5,337 nucleotides of DNA from Ruminococcaceae bacterium UBA4871 (GTDB taxonomy: Bacteria > Bacillota > Clostridia > Oscillospirales > Acutalibacteraceae), in assembly GCA_002399445.1 (NCBI GenBank), contig DHDR01000029.1, forward strand, positions 1 through 5,337, in the 5' to 3' direction. The notes under the pieces are model-generated. The model saw nothing but the letters and a program-made list of their open reading frames with translations. It did no database searches and was not told the DNA's origin. A program made the translations under genes and the position numbers. Below, in pieces: positions 1-4,919 of this stretch (within the stretch, counting starts at the first letter, position 1; each line of letters opens with the position of its first letter).

Positions 1-2
1 TT

Positions 3-56
3 GGAGCTGCTTTAATTGGTATGAGGAATGCTGAAAAAGAATTTAAAAAGTCATGA
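3..56 (+). CDS. C-terminal tail of an unidentified upstream gene (5' end outside window)
   Basis: The frame starting at base 3 reads GAALIGMRNAEKEFKKS and then TGA (54-56). It has a short hydrophobic run followed by a charged, lysine-rich tail, as at the cytoplasmic end of a small membrane protein. The TGA overlaps an ATG at 53 (ATGA), which is typical of translationally coupled operon genes and supports this being a real gene end. Only 17 residues are visible, so no family can be assigned. By context it is likely an accessory gene of the mobile element, but that is inference. Confidence 0.35.
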   Translation, partial: GAALIGMRNAEKEFKKS

Positions 57-203
57 AAGTCATGAGGGAACTGAAAACCACAAGGCACTATCCGGTAGTT
101 CACTGGAAGGTAATGTGAAGATGGTGTTCCCTATACTTTAGGTGGCTTACAGTTGCAAATCGAACGTATCGGCCCCAGTCGGTGGTATTCAGTAACAAAA
201 TAA
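53..203 (+). pseudogene. Small ~49-aa gene interrupted by a +1 frameshift
   Basis: ATG at 53 overlaps the stop of the preceding frame. The first segment reads MKVMRELKTTRHYPVVHWKVM and meets TGA at 116-118. One base further on, from 117, another frame continues as EDGVPYTLGGLQLQIERIG, then PSRWYSVTK, and stops with TAA at 201-203. The two halves join naturally into one protein of about 49 residues if one base near 111-118 is skipped, for example T116 or one of A112/A113. Neither half has a proper start and stop of its own that makes sense. I do not recognise the family. The break could be a real mutation, a sequencing error or a programmed +1 shift at the ATG-TGA site. The stop codon lies at the start of the riboswitch that follows. 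Confidence 0.45.
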
Positions 204-298
204 TGCTAAGGACAAACTTGCTGAAAGGCAAGGACGCAAAGCCGAGGGTCTAAAGTGCAACCGCATGATGACAGCCTGGCCACCGTGAAGTGCGTATT
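199..298 (+). promoter_or_regulatory. GEMM-I riboswitch aptamer (cyclic-di-GMP-I class)
   Basis: The segment matches the GEMM-I architecture. A 5-bp stem (217-221 with 228-232) carries a U-G-closed GAAA tetraloop (223-226). The hallmark core GACGCAAAGCC follows at 233-243, then GGGTCTAA at 246-253 and ACAGCCTGG at 271-279. A closing P1 helix can form between 199-206 and 292-298 with one bulge. Known members of this class bind the second messenger cyclic di-GMP, and some bind cyclic AMP-GMP. The usual GGGCAAAC element reads GGACAAAC here (210-217), a departure near the ligand pocket that may alter affinity or specificity. The aptamer abuts a terminator, so it probably acts on transcription. 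Core bases 247-253 are exactly complementary to 297-303, giving a candidate antiterminator. Confidence 0.83.
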
Positions 299-327
299 AG
301 ACCTGCCCTTTTTGCGGCAGGTCTTTT
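299..327 (+). terminator. Intrinsic terminator, riboswitch expression platform
   Basis: A perfect 9-bp stem (AGACCTGCC at 299-307 with GGCAGGTCT at 316-324) has an 8-base loop and runs into a T tract (324-327). Its 5' foot (299-303) also lies in the 297-303 segment that can pair with aptamer core bases 247-253. Terminator and antiterminator are therefore mutually exclusive. Ligand binding should lock the core into the aptamer and free the foot, so terminator formation with ligand (OFF switch) is the simple prediction. Confidence 0.85.
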
Positions 328-354
328 CATAAATGGGTATAAAAGGAAACCGTT

Positions 355-397
355 ACCCGCCCAACAAAAAAAACGTAAGTTTGGCGGGTCAGTTTTT
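355..397 (+). terminator. Second intrinsic terminator
   Basis: ACCCGCC (355-361) pairs with GGCGGGT (383-389). After one C/T mismatch the helix continues with AAC (363-365) against GTT (379-381). The loop is A-rich and a five-T run lies at 393-397. It sits only 28 bases after the riboswitch terminator with no gene between them. Confidence 0.7.
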
Positions 398-423
398 ATG
401 CCTGAATAAACCATTTTCTTTTT

Positions 424-454
424 CCCTCCAAGCTTACGGGTTTGGAGGGCTTTT
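424..454 (+). terminator. Third intrinsic terminator
   Basis: An 8-bp stem (CCCTCCAA at 424-431 with TTGGAGGG at 442-449) has a 10-base loop and is followed by CTTTTC. It is the third terminator-like hairpin within about 160 bases. Confidence 0.75.
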
Positions 455-486
455 CTATGCGTGTTCGATATGTTATGAGTTTCAGG

Positions 487-509
487 CGACCGCTGTTTAT
501 CAGCGGTCG
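487..509 (+). repeat. Perfect 9-bp inverted repeat (hairpin without T tract)
   Basis: CGACCGCTG (487-495) and CAGCGGTCG (501-509) are perfect inverted repeats around the loop TTTAT. No T run follows, so it is not a standard terminator. It could be a protein-binding palindrome, an RNA stabilising hairpin or the fourth member of the hairpin series starting at 299. Function unknown. Confidence 0.5.
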
Positions 510-778
510 GGCGTGATGAAGCGGACATCTATCTGCTACATAGTTTCTTAATCGGTAACTCGTCAAAAAAAGTCTATGCTGCGCATGGGCGCAGAGCGGT
601 TACAAACACGAACTGACAGAACGTGTTCAATACGAACATACCTACAAGAGTATATCAACGGACGACTATGTCCGCTGGTGCGCTCTTTTTGCGTTTTTAG
701 GAAATATTCCCCGCTGCAGATCACCGCCTTCTTGTCCTTCGTTTTCAACCAAATTTTGAAAATCAGGAGGACAAGCAT
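510..778 (+). other. Region upstream of the sigma-like gene; possible gene remnant at 559-759
   Basis: No intact gene with a start and ribosome binding site is evident. One frame is open from 559 to the TGA at 757-759 and its middle is protein-like, including YKHELTERVQYEHTYKSIS followed by TDDYVRWCALFAFLG. It lacks an ATG, GTG or TTG start at a sensible place and has a low-complexity Cys/Ser/Pro tail, so it may be the decayed end of a gene or chance. A 6-bp hairpin (579-584 with 589-594, loop ATGG) and a small GGAC/GTCC stem near 659-672 are also present. The last bases hold the AGGAGG (765-770) of the next gene. Confidence 0.25.
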
Positions 779-1192
779 ATGTCGGAAGGTAAAAAATATA
801 CGATCTTTGTAAAACACCAGCGCGTCGAAGTCAGGAAAGCGGTCTATCACGCTTACCATAAAGCGCGGGAAGCGGAACGGTATCAGGATAAAGTTTCCCG
901 TCAATTCGAGCTTTCTCTGGAACGCTTTCAGGAAGACGGCGTTCAGGTGGAGCTTCAACTTTCCATATATCAGCCTACCGTTGAGGACAGGCTTATCCAG
1001 CAGGAACGGTTGCAGAAATTGGAACAAGCCCTTGCTGTCTTGGATTCTGAAGAAAAGCTGTTAATCCATGAGCTGTTCTACAATGGTAAAAGTGAGCGAG
1101 TGTTGGCGCTGGAAACCGATGTTCCGAATATGACTATTCATGACCGGAAGCAGCGCATTCTTAAAAAGTTAAGAAAGATAATAGAAAGCTAA
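779..1192 (+). CDS. Sigma-70 family-like transcription factor of a conjugative element (137 aa)
   Basis: AGGAGG at 765-770 lies 8 bases before the ATG, which fixes the start. The first ~75 residues are charged and helical and contain a YTIFVKHQRVEV opening and a VYHAYHKAREAERY segment. Residues ~75-137 form a sigma region-4 type helix-turn-helix: an EQALAVLDSEEKLLIHELFYNG helix pair, then SERVLALETDVPNMTIHDRKQR as the turn and recognition helix, and a basic RILKKLRKIIES end. Short sigma-like regulators of this layout are common in Firmicute conjugative and mobilisable elements, where they are thought to control element genes. It lacks a recognisable region 2, so it may act as an atypical sigma factor or as a plain DNA-binding regulator. 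A strong terminator follows directly, so it is transcribed separately from the recombinases. The promoters it serves cannot be told from the sequence. Confidence 0.82.
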   Translation: MSEGKKYTIFVKHQRVEVRKAVYHAYHKAREAERYQDKVSRQFELSLERFQEDGVQVELQLSIYQPTVEDRLIQQERLQKLEQALAVLDSEEKLLIHELFYNGKSERVLALETDVPNMTIHDRKQRILKKLRKIIES

Positions 1193-1207
1193 AGTTTTTC
1201 CGTGCAA

Positions 1208-1247
1208 CCCCCTCACTTTTTCCTTTATAGAAGTGAGGGGGATTTTT
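1208..1247 (+). terminator. Strong intrinsic terminator after the sigma-like gene
   Basis: A perfect 11-bp stem (CCCCCTCACTT at 1208-1218 with AAGTGAGGGGG at 1231-1241) has a 12-base loop and is followed by ATTTTTAT. It begins 15 bases after the stop codon. On the other strand no T run follows the stem, so it works in the forward direction only. Confidence 0.9.
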
Positions 1248-1520
1248 ATCTCTCCCGTGTTCCTTGAAAAGCACCGAAATCATTCGGTTATATCCAGCAG
1301 TTCAGATACGTTAGCTGTTTCGCGTGATGAGCGAAAGCGGCGTCGGAAAACACGCCAAGACCACCTGCAGGCAAGTCAGAGCTGTCTGTCAAAACGATTG
1401 CAAAAGGTGCCGAGCGGGAAATGTTTGACCGGAAAACGATCCGTGGTGGATCGTACCGCCAAGACCGGAACAGCCTATAATGATACTTCCGTCCAGCCAC
1501 AGACATCGCAATGGGGGCGG
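1248..1520. other. Stretch without a convincing gene; decayed coding sequence possible on either strand
   Basis: Several frames are open here, but none has a ribosome binding site plus start. On the forward strand the frame after TGATGA (1325-1330) reads to TAA at 1478-1480 with plausible protein character, including AGKSELSVKTIAKGAEREMF. It has no start, and in the same frame upstream of the double stop there is another short open stretch from 1268. On the reverse strand a frame ending at 1288 contains APFAIVLTDSSDLPAGGLG and starts inside the hairpin cluster to the right. One of these could be a gene remnant with the other as its shadow. I cannot decide which, and I recognise no family. Confidence 0.2.
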
Positions 1521-1590
1521 TCGCCGGAGATCCCGGCGAGGGTGAGAGTCCCATGGCAGCCATTCGTCACGCTTGCGTGACGAATGGCTG
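1521..1590. repeat. Cluster of three adjacent hairpins, including a 15-bp perfect inverted repeat
   Basis: Three hairpins stand end to end. TCGCCGG (1521-1527) pairs with CCGGCGA (1533-1539). GGG (1540-1542) pairs with CCC (1550-1552). CAGCCATTCGTCACG (1557-1571) pairs perfectly with CGTGACGAATGGCTG (1576-1590) across the 4-base loop CTTG. No T run follows, so the long repeat is not an intrinsic terminator. Such a dense structure fits a structured RNA leader of the recombinase operon, a regulator or recombinase binding site, or a transfer origin. No family of structured RNA is recognised. Confidence 0.6.
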
Positions 1591-1597
1591 GTCTGAA

Positions 1598-1626
1598 TTG
1601 ACTGCCCCGGCTCTGGGAAGTAGTGT
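1598..1626 (+). promoter_or_regulatory. Weak sigma-A type promoter candidate for the recombinase operon
   Basis: TTGACT (1598-1603) matches the -35 consensus at five of six positions and is followed after exactly 17 bases by TAGTGT (1621-1626), which matches the -10 consensus at only three of six. It lies 132 bases upstream of the first recombinase-like start codon and just after the long inverted repeat. The poor -10 could mean low basal activity or a need for an activator, or the match could be chance. Confidence 0.25.
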
Positions 1627-1657
1627 CGAATAAGAGCAGCAAAAAACGAAGAACAAG

Positions 1658-1677
1658 TCTGGCGATTTCATGCCAGA
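1658..1677 (+). repeat. 6-bp hairpin in the recombinase leader
   Basis: TCTGGC (1658-1663) and GCCAGA (1672-1677) form a stem with an 8-base loop. It is the first of two hairpins between the promoter candidate and the first recombinase-like gene. Confidence 0.35.
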
Positions 1678-1684
1678 TACCATG

Positions 1685-1712
1685 AGGGCAGGCGTTTTTA
1701 TTCGTCTGCCCT
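1685..1712 (+). repeat. 10-bp hairpin with T-rich loop before the recombinase operon
   Basis: Bases 1685-1694 (AGGGCAGGCG) pair with 1703-1712 (CGTCTGCCCT) through nine Watson-Crick pairs and one G-T pair, around the loop TTTTTATT. It ends 30 bases before the AAGGAGGA ribosome binding site at 1743. The T run is in the loop, not after the stem, so it is not a normal terminator. It may be part of an attenuator or a protein-binding site. Confidence 0.5.
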
Positions 1713-1757
1713 TATGCATGTGCCATGAAACAATTCATTGCGAAGGAGGAAATCGAT

Positions 1758-2136
1758 ATGGATACAAAACAAAAAGCGTGGCTTTACTGCCGTATTGACA
1801 CGCCGGAGGATACTCACGGTGCTTTAAAACAACAGAAGGAAAAGCTGGACGGCTATGCCCCGTCAGATGGGGTTTGAGGTTGTCGGGGCCTCCGAGGACT
1901 TGGGCGGCGGTATGGATTATGACCGCGCTGGCCTGAAGGATGCGATGGCCGCCGCCAAAGCAGGAAAACTGGACGCGCTGATCGTCCACTCTGTCAACCG
2001 CATCGGTCGCGACACAGCGAAAATCGTTGACTTTCTCCGACAGCTCAACGGCTGCGGCGTGAAGGTGTACTCTCCGCTGGAAGGAGAAATCTCCGTGGAG
2101 CGGCAGGCCGAATTTCTATCTCAATTACTCAGTTAG
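1758..2136 (+). pseudogene. Small resolvase-domain protein, frameshifted and lacking the catalytic serine
   Basis: AAGGAGGA (1743-1750) precedes the ATG at 1758. The frame reads MDTKQKAWLYCRIDTPEDT and on to residue 34, then fails at TGA 1875-1877. A second frame continues from 1861 as RQMGFEVVGASEDLGGGMDY to TAG at 2134-2136. Removing one C from the CCCC run at 1858-1861 joins them into a 125-residue serine recombinase N-terminal domain with no DNA-binding domain. The fold motifs are clear: YCRI strand, LKQQKEKLDGYA helix, SEDLGGG, DALIVHSVNRIGRD. In active enzymes the first motif reads YxRVS with Ser attacking DNA. Here it is YCRID, with Asp14 in place of Ser. Even with the frame repaired it should not cut DNA by this mechanism, so a structural or regulatory role beside the active recombinases is likely. 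The reading-frame break may be decay or a sequence error. Confidence 0.85.
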
Positions 2137-2149
2137 GAGGCGTTCAGCT

Positions 2150-2305
2150 ATGACACAGAAACAGGTGACCAATGAAATCAAATACCGGATGGCCCAAAAT
2201 TTCCTCGTTTCCCTTTTAAAGCAGGGAAAAATCACCTCGCAGGAATACGAAAAAGCCAAGGAATATACAGTCAAAAAGTATCGCTCGCTGCTCCGGTCGA
2301 TTTAG
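2150..2305 (+). CDS. 51-aa SHOCT-like small protein
   Basis: AGGAGG (2135-2140), which overlaps the TAG of the preceding gene, lies 9 bases before the ATG. The product begins MTQKQVTNEIKYRMAQNFLV and ends VKKYRSLLRSI. The core SLLKQGKITSQEYEKAKEY fits the SHOCT pattern of a short helix, a Gly-Lys-Ile-Thr turn and an E-Y-containing second helix. SHOCT modules are small oligomerisation or interaction domains often found at protein ends. Stand-alone versions next to recombinases in mobile elements suggest an accessory role, for example as a directionality or assembly factor, but that is inference from position. It is basic (many Lys/Arg), so DNA contact is possible. It is tightly spaced with the broken resolvase gene and likely on the same transcript as the large recombinases. 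Confidence 0.75.
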   Translation: MTQKQVTNEIKYRMAQNFLVSLLKQGKITSQEYEKAKEYTVKKYRSLLRSI

Positions 2306-2397
2306 TGGATATGGTGATAGATATTCCCGCATCCATGTGGTAGTGTATGTGCTAATACCAAAAAGGTATTGAACTCACAAGAAAGGAGACAGTGAAA
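2306..2397 (+). other. 92-base gap before the large recombinase genes with a 6-bp hairpin
   Basis: AATACC (2354-2359) and GGTATT (2365-2370) form a stem around an A5 loop, 14 bases before the GGAG (2385-2388) of the next gene. No terminator and no convincing promoter are visible. The gap may hold a weak RNA control of recombinase translation. Confidence 0.35.
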
Positions 2398-4047
2398 ATG
2401 AATAGCACATACGCTCAAACCGCTGCAGGAACGGGCAGAAACGAAACGCCAATTGTCTGTCGAAGCCCTCAACTGCCGCAGATTCAGGTGATCGAACCCG
2501 TTCACCCGATTTTGGGCTATCAGCCGGAAAAGCTGCGCGTCTGCGCCTATGCCAGAGTCAGCAGCAATTCGGACGATCAGCTAAATTCCTTCGCCGCGCA
2601 GGTGAATTACTACACCGAGCATATCACCGGCAACGATGAATGGGAGTTGGTCGATATTTATGCCGACGAGGGCATTACCGGAACCCGAACGGACAAGCGG
2701 GAGGATTTTCTGCGGATGATGAACGACTGCCGCAAAGGGAAAATCGATTTGATTCTGGTCAAATCCGTTTCCCGATTTTCCCGAAACATCCGGGACTGCC
2801 TCTCCGCTCTCCGGGAACTGAAAGCGCTCGGCGTGAACGTAAATTTTGAAAAGGAAGGCATCAAGACCGCCGAAATGCAGGACGAGCTGGTCATGGAAAT
2901 GTTCAGCACCGTCGCACAGGAGGAATCCTCCTCCATCTCCAACAACATGCGCTGGAGCTATCTTCGCCGGATGCAAAGCGGCAACTTCATCACCTGCAAT
3001 GCCCCCTTCGGATACCGGCTGGTCGACAACGTTCTGATTCCGGATGAAAAGGAAGCCCCGGTCGTCCGAAATATCTTTGCAAGCTATCTCGCTGGAAAAA
3101 GCATGGATGTCATCGCCGACCGCCTGACGAAAGACGGCGTCCCGCGCAAGGACGGTGAACTCAACTGGCACCACACAGGCATCCGGTACATTCTGACCAA
3201 CGAAAAATATATTGGGGATTCCCTGCTGCAAAAATTCTTCACCACTGATACCCTGCCGTTTCAAAAAGTTGTGAACACCGGGCAGAAAGACCGCTACTAT
3301 GTGACGGACTCTCACGAGCCAATCATCAGCAAGGCCGAATTCGAGCAGGTCAAGGCGCTGATTGATTTAAGGCAGCGCCAATGTCCCGGCAGAGGGGAAC
3401 GAAAGCAGTACAACCTCAGCCGGAAAATTTACTGCGGAAAATGCGGGGCGTCCTTCCGCAGACGATATACCAACGGGAAAGCCTATTGGATCTGCAGGAC
3501 CCACGACAAAGGAAAAAATCTCTGCGAAATCCGGCAAATTCGTGAAGATGCCATCTATCAGGCGTTTATCCGCTTGTACAATAAGTTAAAGCAGAACAGC
3601 CGCTATCTTATGAATCCGGTTCTTGATCAGCTTCTGGCGTTACAGTCCATTTTTACCATGAGCAACGCCAAGGTCGGAGAACTGAATAAGGAAATCGCGG
3701 AACTCACCAAGCAGAATCTGGTACTTAATCGGCTCCGGTCGAAAGGGTACATGGATTCTGCTCTTTTTATGCAAAAAATGAATGAGGTAAACCAGAAGAT
3801 CGGCCTTCTGCGCGCAAAACGCCGCCGCCTGCTGGAAAGGGACGAAGATGACAAGCTAATCGCCGACTGCAGGCTGCTGATCGAAATTATTGAAAAAGGA
3901 GCGCCCTGCATTTCCGAGTTTGATGAGGTGCTGTTTCACAGCATCGTGGACAGAATCATCGTGACTGAGCAGGATAAGCTGAAGTTCCGGCTGATCGGCG
4001 GCTTTGAATTTACAGAGAGGCTGCCCAAGGAGGTGTTCGGGCGATGA
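2398..4047 (+). CDS. Large serine recombinase 1 (site-specific integrase/transposase)
   Basis: AAAGGAG (2382-2388) is 9 bases before ATG 2398. A GTG at 2392 is too close to it, so 2398 is preferred, giving 549 aa. The catalytic resolvase domain spans about residues 46-185: YARVSS with nucleophile Ser55, DEGITGT at 90-96, and VSRFSRN at 124-130 carrying the conserved arginines. The recombinase DNA-binding domain follows from about 200 (NAPFGYRL to ~325). A zinc ribbon follows with Cys346, Cys349, Cys366 and Cys376. A charged coiled-coil region spans about 425-485, and a C-terminal segment ends near IIVTEQDKLKFRLIGGFEF. Length and domain order match transposon and phage large serine integrases, which cut both att sites with 2-base staggered breaks and rejoin them after strand exchange. 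All catalytic motifs look intact. The gene ends in ATGA with the next gene, which implies coupled translation and joint action. Confidence 0.95.
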   Translation: MNSTYAQTAAGTGRNETPIVCRSPQLPQIQVIEPVHPILGYQPEKLRVCAYARVSSNSDDQLNSFAAQVNYYTEHITGNDEWELVDIYADEGITGTRTDKREDFLRMMNDCRKGKIDLILVKSVSRFSRNIRDCLSALRELKALGVNVNFEKEGIKTAEMQDELVMEMFSTVAQEESSSISNNMRWSYLRRMQSGNFITCNAPFGYRLVDNVLIPDEKEAPVVRNIFASYLAGKSMDVIADRLTKDGVPRKDGELNWHHTGIRYILTNEKYIGDSLLQKFFTTDTLPFQKVVNTGQKDRYYVTDSHEPIISKAEFEQVKALIDLRQRQCPGRGERKQYNLSRKIYCGKCGASFRRRYTNGKAYWICRTHDKGKNLCEIRQIREDAIYQAFIRLYNKLKQNSRYLMNPVLDQLLALQSIFTMSNAKVGELNKEIAELTKQNLVLNRLRSKGYMDSALFMQKMNEVNQKIGLLRAKRRRLLERDEDDKLIADCRLLIEIIEKGAPCISEFDEVLFHSIVDRIIVTEQDKLKFRLIGGFEFTERLPKEVFGR

Positions 4048-4919
4048 AGCAGAACCGATATCTCCCCTTCGGATACCGCATCGCAAATGGTGCGCTGACA
4101 GCCGAGAAAAACGAGGCCGAAGTGGTCAGGCAGATATACGCCGATTACTTGTCCGGGTTGTCCTATCAGTCCATCGCCGCAAAGCTTTCCGCAGGAACTG
4201 TTCCTTACAAGGCCGACAGCATGGCATGGAACAAACACATGGTGAAGCGGATATTGGAAAATCCGAGATACACCAGCGAGAAAGGCTTCCCGCCTCTGAT
4301 CGATCCGGAATCCTATCTGGCCGTCTCTGAAATTATTCAGAAGAAAAATGCCTGCCAGCCACTCTCCGGAGAACTGAGCCTTATCCGCCAAAGGCTGTAC
4401 TGCTACAACTGCGGCAGCCGATATGAGCGGGATGGACGCAACCCCAAGTATGAGAGCTGGCACTGCAAGGCCGAGGGGCGCACAGGGCGGCGCGTTTCGG
4501 ACAAAATTCTGCTGGAAAGCATTTGTACCGTCCTAAACACCATTATCGCGCAGCCGGGGCTTTTGGAGCCGCGTGAATGCCGCCCTTACGAACCGTCGCT
4601 GGACGTCACCAAGCTGAACAACCAAATCAACCGGGAACTGGAAAAGACTGAGGTGGACAGCGACTATGTAAAGCTGCTTATTTTTAACTGCGCCGCAGAA
4701 AAGTATGCGTCCTGCGTTGACTGCGGAAGTGAATCCTTGACCGAACTGCTTCGGGAGCGTTTTCAGAATCATCCGCCGCTTACGGCGGTTGATCCCGCCC
4801 TATTTGAGGAAACCATCAAGCAGGTGCTGATGGAACCGGACGGGACGGCACATCTGAAGCTGATCAACAATCAAATCATAGATTCTATTACCACGGAAAG
4901 GAGCACACCGAAATGCTGA
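4044..4919 (+). CDS. Catalytic-domain-less recombinase-like protein (291 aa)
   Basis: AAGGAGGT (4027-4034) is 9 bases before ATG 4044, which overlaps the previous stop. The protein starts MKQNRYLPFGYRIANGALTA and so begins right at the recombinase DNA-binding domain. The matching segment of recombinase 1 is at residues ~200-213 (NAPFGYRLVDN). The domain runs to about residue 100. A zinc-ribbon-like part follows with Cys120, Cys123, His140 and Cys141, but the fourth cysteine of the usual pattern is missing. The end (VDPALFEETIKQVLMEPDG and LKLINNQII) matches the C-terminal segment of large serine recombinases. There is no Ser-containing catalytic domain, yet start, ribosome binding site and frame are clean, so this looks like a designed short subunit and not debris. 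It likely binds att DNA or pairs with the catalytic recombinases, or competes with them. It overlaps the next gene by 7 bases. Confidence 0.9.
   Translation: MKQNRYLPFGYRIANGALTAEKNEAEVVRQIYADYLSGLSYQSIAAKLSAGTVPYKADSMAWNKHMVKRILENPRYTSEKGFPPLIDPESYLAVSEIIQKKNACQPLSGELSLIRQRLYCYNCGSRYERDGRNPKYESWHCKAEGRTGRRVSDKILLESICTVLNTIIAQPGLLEPRECRPYEPSLDVTKLNNQINRELEKTEVDSDYVKLLIFNCAAEKYASCVDCGSESLTELLRERFQNHPPLTAVDPALFEETIKQVLMEPDGTAHLKLINNQIIDSITTERSTPKC

Noticed and set aside
333..551. 72-aa forward reading frame
   Set aside because: It spans two terminators and a perfect hairpin, has no ribosome binding site, and its protein has no domain character.
576..812. 78-aa forward reading frame
   Set aside because: No ribosome binding site, it overlaps the start of the well-supported sigma-like gene in another frame, and its composition is Arg/Cys-rich as in non-coding frames.
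1521..1626. Group II intron piece, suggested by GGTGAGAGTCCC-like bases and strong hairpins
   Set aside because: No domain V signature, no reverse transcriptase gene and no intron boundary sequence are visible.
1619..1635. Rolling-circle type nick site, suggested by TAGTGT
   Set aside because: Only six bases match the TAGTGTG-type nick core, the flanking inverted repeat of that family is absent, and the bases fit a -10 box about as well.
1855..2136. Independent 93-aa gene starting at ATG 1855
   Set aside because: That start has no ribosome binding site. The sequence is the continuation of the resolvase-like gene that starts at 1758, displaced by one extra C.
2581..3315. 244-aa reverse reading frame
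   Set aside because: It lies entirely opposite the catalytic and DNA-binding domains of recombinase 1, so it is a shadow of that gene.
3936..4463. 175-aa reverse reading frame
   Set aside because: It runs antisense across the junction of two well-supported recombinase genes and shows no domain or ribosome binding site.
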